DNA of 39,917 nt from Flavobacteriales bacterium. Its GTDB lineage: Bacteria; Bacteroidota; Bacteroidia; Flavobacteriales_H; JAHEZO01. A program made the translations under genes and the position numbers. Positions 9,001 to 17,495 of the stretch are shown here, one piece after another. Each line of letters starts with the position of its first letter. Position 1 is the first letter of the stretch. The stretch spans positions 1 to 39,917 of the forward strand of contig JAHEZO010000006.1 in the NCBI GenBank assembly GCA_023250995.1, written 5' to 3'. Under the pieces are notes generated by a model. It made no database searches. It was not told the DNA's origin and saw nothing but the letters and a program-made list of their open reading frames with translations.

Positions 9001-9708
9001 TCAAAACGAATATTTAATAATACACCATAGGGCCCTCAGACCATCCTTCCAACCAATTTTTTTTCCTTCCTCGTAAGTACGTCCATAATAAGAAATCCCT
9101 ACCTCATAAATCCGAACTCCTGCAATCCGGGCCGTTTTTGCGGTAACCTCCGGTTCAAACCCAAATCTTTTTTCTGCCAGCTTAATTTTCTTTATTATTT
9201 CCGCCCTGAATAATTTGTAGCAGGTTTCCATATCTGTAAGGTTCAGGTTGGTGAACATATTTGAAAAAAAGGTAAGGAATTTATTTCCCAGTGAATGCCA
9301 GAAAAATAAAATCCGGTGGGGGTTTCCACCCATAAAACGAGAACCATAAACCACATCAGCAAAGCCATCAAGAATAGGCTGAAGCATCAGGTTGTATTCC
9401 CTTGGGTCGTACTCAAGGTCGGCATCCTGAATAATAATAAAATCACCCTTTGCCATTTCAATCCCCTTGTGTATGGCTGCGCCCTTGCCCATGTTTTTTG
9501 GTTGATTTATTAGTTGGATTGAAAGGGATGCGGTTTCCAATATATATTTTTCAATAGTTTCGAGGGTACTGTCGGCAGAGCAATCATTCACAATAATTAT
9601 TTCTTTTTGAATATTGTTTACCAGGTTTACTGCCAAAATCTTGTTTAAAATAAGATGAATGGTTTTGGCTTCGTTGTATGCGGGAATGATGATGGATAGT
9701 TTTTGCAT
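9001..9708 (-). CDS. Family 2 glycosyltransferase (dolichyl/polyprenyl-phosphate sugar synthase-like)
   Basis: 235 residues forming one GT-A domain. [13 protein letters not shown] opens the nucleotide-binding fold; [12 protein letters not shown] is the second-strand motif; [18 protein letters not shown] and QDADLEYDP (the DxD-like metal/NDP-sugar site) follow. No C-terminal membrane helices are present, so it matches soluble or peripheral DPM1-type enzymes that charge polyprenyl phosphate with a hexose. Such a lipid-linked sugar could feed the GT-C proteins at 1-3917, but that link is inference. It lies 9 bp downstream of the second GT2 gene, on the same strand, so the two are probably one transcript. 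Confidence 0.85.
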   Translation of the reverse strand: MQKLSIIIPAYNEAKTIHLILNKILAVNLVNNIQKEIIIVNDCSADSTLETIEKYILETASLSIQLINQPKNMGKGAAIHKGIEMAKGDFIIIQDADLEYDPREYNLMLQPILDGFADVVYGSRFMGGNPHRILFFWHSLGNKFLTFFSNMFTNLNLTDMETCYKLFRAEIIKKIKLAEKRFGFEPEVTAKTARIAGVRIYEVGISYYGRTYEEGKKIGWKDGLRALWCIIKYSF

Positions 9709-9717
9709 TTGAAAATT

Positions 9718-10641
9718 CTAAATATTTGTTTCCTTTACAATATACATCGGCCGGTTTCTGATGTTATTGCTCATCCGGCTGATATATTCGCCAATAATGC
9801 CAAGGCAAATCAGTTGAATCCCACCAATGAAAAGAACACTTAATATTAAGGAGGTCCAACCCTGTACAAAATCTTTTAAAATGAACCTTGAGTACAAGGC
9901 GTATAACATTAAAATAAATGCAACAAAGGAAACTGCAAACCCTGCAAGGGTGGCAAACTTTAACGGGAAATTGGAGAAAGATGTAATTCCATCGAGGGCA
10001 AAGCGCAACATTTTCTTAAACGGGTAACCCGTTTTTCCTGCATGTCTTTCATTTCTTTCATATTCCACAAATGTTTGGTTAAAGCCGGCCCAGGCAATTT
10101 GTCCGCGGAGGAACTTTTCCTGCTCGGGCATTTGCTTTAAAACCTCGGCAATTTTTTTATCAATAATCCTGAAATCACCCGTATCCAACGGAATATCAAT
10201 AGCGGTAATGGAAGAAAGAATCCGGTAAAAAATTTTTGCTGTAAGAAGTTTAAAAACACTTTCCCCTTTTCTTGTCTTCCGCTTTGCAAAAACAACTTCG
10301 TTCCCCTCTTTATATTTTTTATACATTTCCAAAATTAGTTCCGGAGGGTCTTGCAAATCAGCATCAATAATCACCATGGCATTTCCGGCTGCCAGGTCAA
10401 TTCCTGCACTCACCGCTACCTGATGACCGAAATTGCGGCTGAAATCAATGTATTTCACCGAGGGGTCTTCCGAGGATAATTTTTTAATCATCGCCATCGA
10501 ATTATCCCTGCTTCCATCGTTTACAAAAACCAATTCATAATGAGTTGTAATTTGAGAAACCACATTTTTCAAACGGGAATAGAGCAAGGTGATATTGCTG
10601 CTTTCGTTGTAAACCGGTATGATAATGGAAATATCTTTCAT
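9718..10641 (-). CDS. Family 2 glycosyltransferase with two C-terminal membrane helices (GtrB/ArnC-like)
   Basis: 307 residues from ATG 10641; an upstream TTG at 10656 would add five residues but lies inside a palindrome. The GT-A core runs from SIIIPVYNESSNI through FVNDGSRDNS, FSRNFGHQVAVSAGID and IDADLQDPPE (metal-binding DxD-like site). LDTGDFRIID and RGQIAWAGF follow. Two hydrophobic helices at the C-terminus (~residues 227-250 and 262-285) anchor it to the membrane. By family it makes a polyprenyl-phosphate-linked sugar at the inner leaflet. It is followed after 9 bp by the shorter GT2 gene. Confidence 0.88.
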   Translation of the reverse strand: MKDISIIIPVYNESSNITLLYSRLKNVVSQITTHYELVFVNDGSRDNSMAMIKKLSSEDPSVKYIDFSRNFGHQVAVSAGIDLAAGNAMVIIDADLQDPPELILEMYKKYKEGNEVVFAKRKTRKGESVFKLLTAKIFYRILSSITAIDIPLDTGDFRIIDKKIAEVLKQMPEQEKFLRGQIAWAGFNQTFVEYERNERHAGKTGYPFKKMLRFALDGITSFSNFPLKFATLAGFAVSFVAFILMLYALYSRFILKDFVQGWTSLILSVLFIGGIQLICLGIIGEYISRMSNNIRNRPMYIVKETNI

Positions 10642-10648
10642 TTTTTTA

Positions 10649-10666
10649 ATTAGCAAATTTGCTAAT
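10649..10666. repeat. 18-bp perfect palindrome in front of the GT2 operon
   Basis: ATTAGCAAATTTGCTAAT is identical to its reverse complement. It lies 7 bp upstream of ATG 10641 and 15 bp downstream of the scoB stop. It could be an operator, a cruciform-forming spacer, or a minimal member of the inverted NNNNCAA/TTGNNNN repeats seen at 17 and 18.5 kb (TTAGCAA then TTGCTAA). Confidence 0.7.
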
Positions 10667-10681
10667 CAGCTAATTATTTTT

Positions 10682-11335
10682 TTAAACCACCATCTCAGGA
10701 ATTTCCCCTTCCACAATCAATCTCCCCTGTGTTTTAGATTTAATTTCTTCCACCGTAACTCCGGGAGCCCGCTCAAGTAATTTAAAACCATCCGGTGTAA
10801 CATCCATAACGCAAAGCTCGGTAACAATTTTTTTAACACAATTAACTCCGGTGAGAGGCAGAGTACATTTTTTTAAAAGTTTGGAGTTCCCTGCTTTATC
10901 AGTATGCATCATCGTTACAATAATATTTTCAGCAGAGGCCACAAGATCCATTGCTCCTCCCATTCCTTTCACCATTTTCCCGGGTACTTTCCAGTTAGCG
11001 ATATCTCCTGTGTCGGTTACTTCCATGGCACCTAAAATAGTTAAATCCACATGCCTCCCCCTTATCATGGCAAAACTGGTGGCCGAATCAAAAAAACTTC
11101 CTCCCGGCAGAATTGTTACTGTTTGTTTGCCGGCATTTATTAAATCGGCTTGTTCTTCGCCTTCAAATGGAAATGGCCCCATTCCGAGCATTCCGTTTTC
11201 CGACTGAAATACCACTTTAATTCCTTCAGGGACATAATTCGCCACCAGCGTGGGAATTCCGATTCCAAGGTTTACATAATAGCCGTTCTTAAGTTCCCGG
11301 GCTATTCTTTTTGCGATTCCGTTTTTATCAAGCAT
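10682..11335 (-). CDS. scoB: 3-oxoacid CoA-transferase subunit B
   Basis: 217 residues, the normal length for the B subunit of succinyl-CoA:3-ketoacid or acetate-type CoA transferase. GYYVNLGIGIPTL near the N-terminus and VFQSENGMLG (catalytic Glu46 in the SENG motif, which forms the glutamyl-CoA intermediate) are diagnostic. GGSFFDSATSFAMIRGRHVD and KMVKGMGGAMDLV match family blocks. The enzyme moves CoA between an acyl-CoA and a 3-oxoacid in ketone-body or acyl-CoA metabolism and needs an A subunit. No A-subunit gene lies anywhere in this window; the upstream position, where it normally sits, is taken by a degraded toxin-antitoxin module. Specificity (scoB versus atoA) cannot be read from sequence alone. 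Confidence 0.92.
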   Translation of the reverse strand: MLDKNGIAKRIARELKNGYYVNLGIGIPTLVANYVPEGIKVVFQSENGMLGMGPFPFEGEEQADLINAGKQTVTILPGGSFFDSATSFAMIRGRHVDLTILGAMEVTDTGDIANWKVPGKMVKGMGGAMDLVASAENIIVTMMHTDKAGNSKLLKKCTLPLTGVNCVKKIVTELCVMDVTPDGFKLLERAPGVTVEEIKSKTQGRLIVEGEIPEMVV

Positions 11336-11338
11336 AGA

Positions 11339-11633
11339 TTAAAAAAAGTTGGGTGTTTTTTGAGGATTTACTACATTTATTTCTCTGAAATCTTTAAAGT
11401 GTTTTTCATTAAATGTGATGATGGAAGAAATTTTATGTTCAATCATCATGGCAGTAAGAATGGTGTCAAAAACAGATTGTTTTGAAATTCGGTATTTTTT
11501 TATCGGAGATTGAGGCATTAAAATCTCCATTCAATGCACCATTCACAATTTTAACCGACAACTTATGAAATGCAGAATTAAGATTGTAGGCATAAACAAG
11601 GATATTAGTATCTATCAGAAAGGAATTCTTCAT
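11339..11633 (-). pseudogene. Broken PIN-domain (VapC-like) toxin
   Basis: ATG 11633 gives MKNSFLIDTNILVYAYN, the PIN N-terminus with its first acidic residue (LIDTN), and continues for ~40 residues before hitting an unrelated stop near 11465. A different frame, open to the stop at 11339, supplies the PIN C-terminus: SVFDTILTAMMIEHKISSI followed by ITFNEKHFKDFREINVVNP, including the second acidic motif. The two parts together are ~90 residues against the usual ~130-140, so the middle of the domain and its central Glu appear deleted, with a frameshift at the join. The 5' end overlaps the antitoxin-like gene by 29 bp, as in intact vapBC-type operons. The toxin is most likely inactive. Confidence 0.75.
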
Positions 11634-11814
11634 AAATATTCTGTCGGTCCAAATTCAAAATTTTTCCTAAATCACCCGTTGGGAAATGTTTTTTGTTGGT
11701 TTTTTTTTTCCTGGTCATGAGAAAATAAACAAGAATCCTGTATTTTCTTTTTACCTTGGGATGGGCAGAAAGGATAACTTTCCCGTTTTCATAAATGCCT
11801 TCAACTGCTTTCAT
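11605..11814 (-). CDS. Antitoxin-like small protein (AF2212/DUF104-type)
   Basis: 69 residues. The start MKAVEGIYENGKVIL followed by a Lys-rich V-K-R-K segment and IxVxFL matches the short AF2212/DUF104-like proteins encoded before PIN toxins in Bacteroidota and archaea. The C-terminal half (GDLGKILNLDRQNIYEEFL) would wrap the toxin. The reading frame is intact although the partner toxin is broken, so it is either a relic or a retained neutralizer of a related toxin elsewhere. It begins 40 bp downstream of the M16 peptidase stop on the same strand. Confidence 0.7.
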   Translation of the reverse strand: MKAVEGIYENGKVILSAHPKVKRKYRILVYFLMTRKKKTNKKHFPTGDLGKILNLDRQNIYEEFLSDRY

Positions 11815-11854
11815 TGAGAGATTATTTTAATCAAAGATAAAAAAATATTGCATT

Positions 11855-14800
11855 TCAATTCACAAACAAATCCTTCTCCCCAACCAATTCCACTTTTCCA
11901 AATTTTTCAAGTCCTTTCATGTCTATCCGTTTTTTATCCCCAACAATTGAAATGGTAATTGGTTTTCCTTTTAATTCCCTGTTGTAAAATTCTACCAGAT
12001 TGGCAAAATTTAAATTGGGGTATAATCCATTTTTTATCTTGTTGGGGTCTTCCGAAAATCCCTGTTCCTGCCAGGCCTGGGTGGTTTCAATCAGATTTCT
12101 GAATGAAGGCCTTCGCGATTGCGATTTTTCTATTAAAGCTGTTTTAACCGAGTTCATCCGTTCTTCTTTTAATGGCATAAATAAAATTAATGAATCCATG
12201 GCCAAAAGAGCATCCATCGTTTTATCTCCCTGACATCCTACATAACCACTAAAAAGGGCATTTTTCCCTCTTAAAGGGGAAATATCAAATGTTGCATGAG
12301 TGGAATAGGCAAGTGATCTGAATTCCCTTATTTCCTGAAAAACCAAACTCGACATATCCCCGCCAAAATAATTGTTAAAGGCATCAATTACCGGCATTTC
12401 TTCAACTGAAAAGGCCTTGCCTTCAATATTAAAATTTATCTGGCTCTGCAAAACGTTACTTTTTTCGCAAACAACCACAGTGTTCTGGCTCCGGGCAACA
12501 CGGTCAATTACAATTTTCGGGGTTCGTACATTTTTAACAACCGGATAAAAATTTTCTAAAAAAATATTTTTGACCGATTGCGGGTCTTTTTTCCCGATAT
12601 AATTTATTGTTATTTCATATTCCTGTGCTGTTTTAAATGCCCCCACCATTTCTTTTCCTTTTAATTTGTTTAATTCAGCGGTTGATAGTTCCCTCAGAAA
12701 TTCAGAATTCTTTCCATATAAAACGTATTGCTGCAATGCATCGGAGATAAAAGAAGGCTCTCTTCTCGAAATTTTATGATCTGCGTTCATATCATCAATC
12801 AGCTTTTTCACTTTTTTGTCATCGGGTTTTACATGGGCGCAAAAAGAATTTACCAGTTGAATTGCCCCTGTGAGGTTTTCTTCGGCTCCGCCAATATTGA
12901 TTGAAAAGCTTTCTTCGGTAACCGAAAATGAAAAATCGCATCCTATTTTATAAAATTTTTCTTTCAACTCGTTGGCAGAAAGTGAATCGGTACCAAGCAT
13001 ATTAAGATATTGCGGACCATAAAACAGAAGGGGAATATTAAATTTCCCAACGCCAAATTTTATTTCCATACCGAAAACACTGTTGAATGGGTTCCTCACA
13101 AAATTCATTTCGATGCCTTTGGAAACATCTATCCGCTGCACATCTTTTTTAAAATCAACATATTTTGGAACAGGAGCAGCGGATGGAATTTTGCTGAATT
13201 CGCTCCTGAACGAAGAAAATGCCTCGCTTTTTGGAATGACCGGTTTGAATCCGGGTTTATCTAATTTTTCTTTTTTGGGAAATCCCATTTTAGAATAAAT
13301 GCATAAAAAATTGTCGCCATAGTATTGTTTTGCAACTCTGATAATTTCTTCTTTGGTAACCGAATTTATTTCTTTTTCATATTTTACATAATCACCCCAG
13401 GAGCGGTTTTGGGTAAAACAATCCGCCAGCTGCATCACCCTTTCGTTATTCGTTTCCCACCCCTTCTGGATTTCATTTTTTATTGAAAATTTAACCGCTT
13501 TTATTATCTCTTCATCAATGTTTCCATCCTGAATTTTCTTTATTTCATTTCGCACCATTTTTTCTACTGTACCTAATTTTTGCCCAACAATTTTTGGAAC
13601 AAAAATCAAAATGTTGGCACCATAGTCATTATATGGCAACGGGTAAATATAAGCTCCCATGAATTTACCGTCAATTACAAGTTTGTCAATTAAGCCCGTT
13701 TGTTTTTCATTGGATAAAAGCCGGTTGCAAATATCTACTGCGGCCCTGTCTTTATGCCCGTTTTGCGGTGCCCGGAAACCGAGCACCCCCATTTTTACCG
13801 GAGTCATTTTCAATTTAATAAATTCCCTTCCGTTAAAGGGGTCTTCTTTATATTCCGGGAAGTCAGGAATTTTTCCCATCCGCCAATCCCCAAATTTCTT
13901 TTCAATCACAGGCAATATTTCCTCGCTGTTAAAATCTCCGGCCAATATAAGGGCCATATTATTTGCAACATAATAGGTATTAAAATATTCATACATTTTT
14001 TTTAGGGGCGGATTTTTTAAATGTTCTGTTTTCCCAATTACAGTTTGCTGGCCATAAGGATGTTTTTTATAAAATTTTTCAAGAAATGTTTCGAAAAGTT
14101 TATTGAAGGCATTGTCGTTACCCCGGTTTTTCTCTTCATAAACGGTTTCCAGTTCCGATTGAAAAAGACGAAACACCGGCTGTTCAAACCGGTGGCTGTA
14201 AATTTCAAGCCAGCGTTCCGCCTGGTTTGATGGAAAAGTATTATGATAGGCGGTAAAATCTTCAGTGGTAAAAGCATTGGTTCCGGTGGATCCTATTTCG
14301 CCAAGGAGTTTATCAATTTCATTCGGAATGGCGAATTCGCCTGCCTTCACCGATTGCTCATTGATTTGCATCTGGATTTTTTTTCTTCCCTCAGGATCTT
14401 TTGTTTTTCCAAGCTCCTCATACAAATCATTTATTTTATCCAGAAATGGTTTTTCTCTTTCGTAATTGATGGTTCCCATGGTGGTGGTACCTTTAAATAG
14501 CATGTGTTCGAGATAATGGGCAAGGCCTGTGGCATCGGCCGGGTCATTTTTTCCTCCTGCTTTTACAACCACCATTCCGAAAACTTGTGGGATATCATGA
14601 TTTTCACTGAGTAAAACGGTTAACCCGTTTTTCAATACATATTGCTTTGTCTGAATCGGGTCATCAGGGAATGTTTTAAAACCTGTAGAGGGAATGGACT
14701 CCCTTAGCCCGGTCATTTCTCTCGGAAAATGGGGAACCCTTGGAACATTAATGGGAATTTGGGAAAAACATTTAGGGAAAGAAAAAGTAAATGTGAAAAG

Positions 14801-14872
14801 TAAAATTAACAATTTATGGAAAAATATTTTTGAAATTTTTCTGATACTATTTTGGCTGAATGGTTTTTTCAT
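11855..14872 (-). CDS. Secreted M16 family zinc metallopeptidase (pitrilysin-like, two-repeat)
   Basis: 1005 residues. A long signal peptide (~residues 1-38, basic then LLILLFTFTFSFPKCFSQ) sends it to the periplasm. The inverted zinc motif HYLEH is at residues 119-123 (His119, Glu122, His123), and ELETVYEEKNRG at ~241-251 supplies the distal Glu ligand. R/Y-type substrate residues of the M16 second half lie in the C-terminal repeat (SLAYSTHATFDIS). The size fits a single chain carrying both the catalytic and the inactive halves that form the clamshell chamber, which degrades short unfolded peptides. The start codon lies 5 bp after the stop of the helix-hairpin-helix gene, so the two are co-transcribed. 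Confidence 0.93.
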   Translation of the reverse strand: MKKPFSQNSIRKISKIFFHKLLILLFTFTFSFPKCFSQIPINVPRVPHFPREMTGLRESIPSTGFKTFPDDPIQTKQYVLKNGLTVLLSENHDIPQVFGMVVVKAGGKNDPADATGLAHYLEHMLFKGTTTMGTINYEREKPFLDKINDLYEELGKTKDPEGRKKIQMQINEQSVKAGEFAIPNEIDKLLGEIGSTGTNAFTTEDFTAYHNTFPSNQAERWLEIYSHRFEQPVFRLFQSELETVYEEKNRGNDNAFNKLFETFLEKFYKKHPYGQQTVIGKTEHLKNPPLKKMYEYFNTYYVANNMALILAGDFNSEEILPVIEKKFGDWRMGKIPDFPEYKEDPFNGREFIKLKMTPVKMGVLGFRAPQNGHKDRAAVDICNRLLSNEKQTGLIDKLVIDGKFMGAYIYPLPYNDYGANILIFVPKIVGQKLGTVEKMVRNEIKKIQDGNIDEEIIKAVKFSIKNEIQKGWETNNERVMQLADCFTQNRSWGDYVKYEKEINSVTKEEIIRVAKQYYGDNFLCIYSKMGFPKKEKLDKPGFKPVIPKSEAFSSFRSEFSKIPSAAPVPKYVDFKKDVQRIDVSKGIEMNFVRNPFNSVFGMEIKFGVGKFNIPLLFYGPQYLNMLGTDSLSANELKEKFYKIGCDFSFSVTEESFSINIGGAEENLTGAIQLVNSFCAHVKPDDKKVKKLIDDMNADHKISRREPSFISDALQQYVLYGKNSEFLRELSTAELNKLKGKEMVGAFKTAQEYEITINYIGKKDPQSVKNIFLENFYPVVKNVRTPKIVIDRVARSQNTVVVCEKSNVLQSQINFNIEGKAFSVEEMPVIDAFNNYFGGDMSSLVFQEIREFRSLAYSTHATFDISPLRGKNALFSGYVGCQGDKTMDALLAMDSLILFMPLKEERMNSVKTALIEKSQSRRPSFRNLIETTQAWQEQGFSEDPNKIKNGLYPNLNFANLVEFYNRELKGKPITISIVGDKKRIDMKGLEKFGKVELVGEKDLFVN

Positions 14873-14877
14873 TTTTA

Positions 14878-17010
14878 TTAAAATTTATAGCGCATTTGAA
14901 TTTTTACTTCCGTTTTTGTGTTTCCCTGAATTTCGCTCAGGCCGGAGCTAATCATGTTTTTGTTGTTGATATAAGTCTGCCCCAACCGAAGCCAAACATC
15001 AAATTTCCGGAGGAACTTATATTGAAAAATAACATACGTTCTAACCCCGCGGTAATAATAAGCCGGAATGGAATAGGCATACAAAACCTCATTTTCATAA
15101 GCGTAAATTCTCGAATTATATGATTCTGTTTCGAAAAGAGCAAAACGGAAAGAAAATGAAAAGGGGTTGCTGTGCGCCTTAAACATTACATCCTGGTAAA
15201 TTAAATAACCCGATTCGGGTTTCAGGTTTCCAAGTTGATATTTCAAAAACTCCACCCGGTTCCTTAGGGTTATATCCTCTGTAACTTTATATGAAGAATT
15301 AAACCTTAGGTTTTGTTTTTCCCTGTCAGCCAGATAATCTATGATGGCAGCAGGGTCTTTGGAATTTATGCCTGCAGTTTTTTGCCTGTAGCGTGTGTAA
15401 ATCTCAAGCTTTTTATTTGGTTTGTAGGTGAGCTGGGCCAGATAATCTGTTCCCCCTGAAGGAGCGTTAACCTGGTATTTCAACCATGGGAATTCAAACT
15501 TGTCAACAAACCCTGCAAAAGTGAAATCGGAATTTAATTTTGCATTAATTCCAAAGTACAACCCTTTTTCGTTATTGGTTCCGGTTGACTCAGAAAAGGC
15601 ATTGCTGTAAACCGAATTATAATTTCTTTGAAAATTACGGTGAAGTATTGAAACACTTACTTCGGGCGTAATGCTGGCAATAGCTCCGTTCAGAAAGGCA
15701 AAACCGCCACTTAAACTTCGGGCGACCTCCCCAAAAAAATTCAGATTACGGATAATAAAACTGTAATCAGCCCCCAGGTTTTGATTAGCGGAGGCATAAA
15801 AATCATATTGATTATATGCGTTGGTTTTTTTTTGCAGCCCCAATGCCCAAAGAGATTGAACTCCCGATAGTCCAAATTCAGCATTTTCCCTTTTGTAGGC
15901 AATATGGCCACCGGCAATCGTTTCCCCCACTTTGTTTTTATTAGCCACTTCATTGGGAGTTCGGTGAAATCCTGAAGTTTGAACCGAAACCAAAAAGGAT
16001 TCTTCCTGGGTACCGCTGGTATCAGTTGTTCTTGTAACCGAAGCATCAAGCCTTTGGGCGGATAAAAATCCGGTAATTTCAAATTTTTTGATTGCAATTG
16101 TGGTAGCGGCTCCACGCATAAATAAATTCTCCATGGCCGAAACAAAAGGCCGGATGGCCAAAGGATTTTTTTTAATATTCATCACATCGGCCGATTTTCT
16201 ATAGGCCAGTCCCGACCAAAAAGTTAAGCCTTGCCCGAAGTTTACCTGATAATCGCCCAGAGCGAGAAATTTTAATTTGCCGAAATTCCTGAAATAAAGG
16301 TGGGCGGAATAAAAATCAAAACCATTTTTCTGTGTCCCCTTAAAAAATTCTTCCCCGGGATCTTTTTCACAGGTTAATCCGGCACTGATGTTAGTTCTGA
16401 AATTGAAACGATACCTTGCATAAAGCTTATCAGGCCCTCCTAAGTATCGGCTGTTGGGGTTGGCAAGCAAGAGAGAATCGGAAGCAGGTTTAAATCCTTC
16501 CATTTGTTCCACTATCCTGGTTTCGCGTACAATTACCTGATTAACGCTGTTCCTCATCAGATCCTTAAAACCAATATGCGGAGAATTAAAATTATCGGTA
16601 ACCTTAATAAACGGGAGGATATTCTGAATGGTTTGCAGGTCGAATCCATCTACTGATTGCAATTCGTAAATAGAGATCAGTTTTCCGTTTTTTGAAATAT
16701 GATTGAGTAAATTATTAATCTGAACATCGGTGAGGAGGTTTAGTTGCTGTAGTTGCTCTTTTTCGGCAAAATTCAGGTCCAGCGGATTGTCGAAAAAAAA
16801 GAGGAGCTCATCAAACATTGTTGAGTAATCAATTTCTGTTTCCTCATTGGCTTCTGCAATGGTTTCGATTTTTTTTTCAATAATATAATTTTTTTGGGGT
16901 TCGGCAGGTTCCTGTGAAAAAACAACTTTTGGCAAAGAAAAACAGGTGAGAATTCCAAGGTAAAAAAAACCTTTCAAAAAAATAATTTTTTCAAATTTAT
17001 TTAGAGCCAT
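14878..17010 (-). CDS. Helix-hairpin-helix protein with outer-membrane beta-barrel-like C-terminus
   Basis: 710 residues. The signal peptide is residues 1-33 (ending VFSQ). Two helix-hairpin-helix-like motifs lie at ~residues 77-140 (LDLNFAEKEQLQQL..., ISIYELQSVDGFD), as in ComEA-like modules. The remainder is rich in alternating aromatic/polar strands and ends in MRYKF, with a terminal Phe typical of outer-membrane barrels. Proteins with this layout are common but uncharacterised in Bacteroidota. A DNA-uptake role is suggested by the HhH motifs only; the M16 gene immediately downstream gives no direct help. The start ATG 17010 directly precedes a normal signal peptide. Confidence 0.82.
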   Translation of the reverse strand: MALNKFEKIIFLKGFFYLGILTCFSLPKVVFSQEPAEPQKNYIIEKKIETIAEANEETEIDYSTMFDELLFFFDNPLDLNFAEKEQLQQLNLLTDVQINNLLNHISKNGKLISIYELQSVDGFDLQTIQNILPFIKVTDNFNSPHIGFKDLMRNSVNQVIVRETRIVEQMEGFKPASDSLLLANPNSRYLGGPDKLYARYRFNFRTNISAGLTCEKDPGEEFFKGTQKNGFDFYSAHLYFRNFGKLKFLALGDYQVNFGQGLTFWSGLAYRKSADVMNIKKNPLAIRPFVSAMENLFMRGAATTIAIKKFEITGFLSAQRLDASVTRTTDTSGTQEESFLVSVQTSGFHRTPNEVANKNKVGETIAGGHIAYKRENAEFGLSGVQSLWALGLQKKTNAYNQYDFYASANQNLGADYSFIIRNLNFFGEVARSLSGGFAFLNGAIASITPEVSVSILHRNFQRNYNSVYSNAFSESTGTNNEKGLYFGINAKLNSDFTFAGFVDKFEFPWLKYQVNAPSGGTDYLAQLTYKPNKKLEIYTRYRQKTAGINSKDPAAIIDYLADREKQNLRFNSSYKVTEDITLRNRVEFLKYQLGNLKPESGYLIYQDVMFKAHSNPFSFSFRFALFETESYNSRIYAYENEVLYAYSIPAYYYRGVRTYVIFQYKFLRKFDVWLRLGQTYINNKNMISSGLSEIQGNTKTEVKIQMRYKF

Positions 17011-17053
17011 CCAGGGTTTTGAATAACTAACTGAGTTTACGCAAAAACATTAA

Positions 17054-17113
17054 TTTCCAAAATACAAATATCAAAATACAAATAATATTCAAAATCAAAA
17101 TTTCAATTATCAA
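17054..17113. repeat. Left heptamer array, (NNNNCAA)n
   Basis: Units ending in CAA follow one another: TTTCCAA, AATACAA, ATATCAA and AATACAA in perfect 7-bp phase (17054-17081), then units of 11, 6, 8 and 7 bp, the last being TTATCAA at 17107-17113. The array abuts the 3' end of the four-helix-bundle pseudogene and is the mirror image of the array at 17496-17548. Confidence 0.75.
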
Positions 17114-17121
17114 ACCGTCTG

Positions 17122-17420
17122 CTAAATTGATTTTTCGATTATTGTCGAATAAATCTTCTCAAATTGATTTGCCTCGTCTTGTAAATGTTTTCCCTTATGT
17201 TCAAATTCCCGCGCATTTGCCTCATAAATTAATCGAAGAAAATATGCGCTTTCCTTTGCTTCGATATAATTACCTCCAACGGAACCTGACGATCTGATAA
17301 CTTGCTTTCCATCTTAAATAATATCGGTTGTTTTTGGAAAATTTTTAAAATATAAACGAACATTCTTAGCAAACTGAAATGTGCTTTCTTATACATAGTG
17401 CTACGTAGTTCAGGCGACAT
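17122..17420 (-). pseudogene. Decayed four-helix-bundle protein gene (S23/IVP family)
   Basis: ATG 17420 reads MSPELRSTMYKK, then a frameshift leads into FAKNVRLYFKNFPKTTDII, an in-frame TAA, DGKQVIRSSGSVGGNYIEA, KESAYFLRLIYEANAREFE and finally QFEKIYSTIIEKSI with a stop at 17122. IRSSGSVGGNYIEA is the hallmark of the four-helix-bundle family related to the protein encoded in 23S rRNA intervening sequences. About 25 residues normally found between NYIEA and KESAYFLRL appear deleted. A frameshift, a stop and a deletion together make the gene non-functional. It lies between inverted heptamer arrays, which suggests that gene and arrays arrived or moved as a unit. Confidence 0.85.
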
Positions 17421-17446
17421 TTTTTCATTGGAGAATCATGTCGCCT
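17412..17446. repeat. 9-bp inverted repeat over the pseudogene start
   Basis: AGGCGACAT (17412-17420) and ATGTCGCCT (17438-17446) pair perfectly around a 17-nt spacer. The left copy is the start codon region of the four-helix-bundle pseudogene, so a transcript would place its start codon in a hairpin. Confidence 0.6.
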
Positions 17447-17495
17447 ATGCAATGAACGAAGTAGTAAGTCGAATGGCGGTTTAGAATTTTCTTTA

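Noticed and set aside
17229-17420. 63-codon minus-strand open frame as a real small gene
   Set aside because: Only its first dozen residues belong to the four-helix-bundle family; the rest is out of frame with the conserved motifs.
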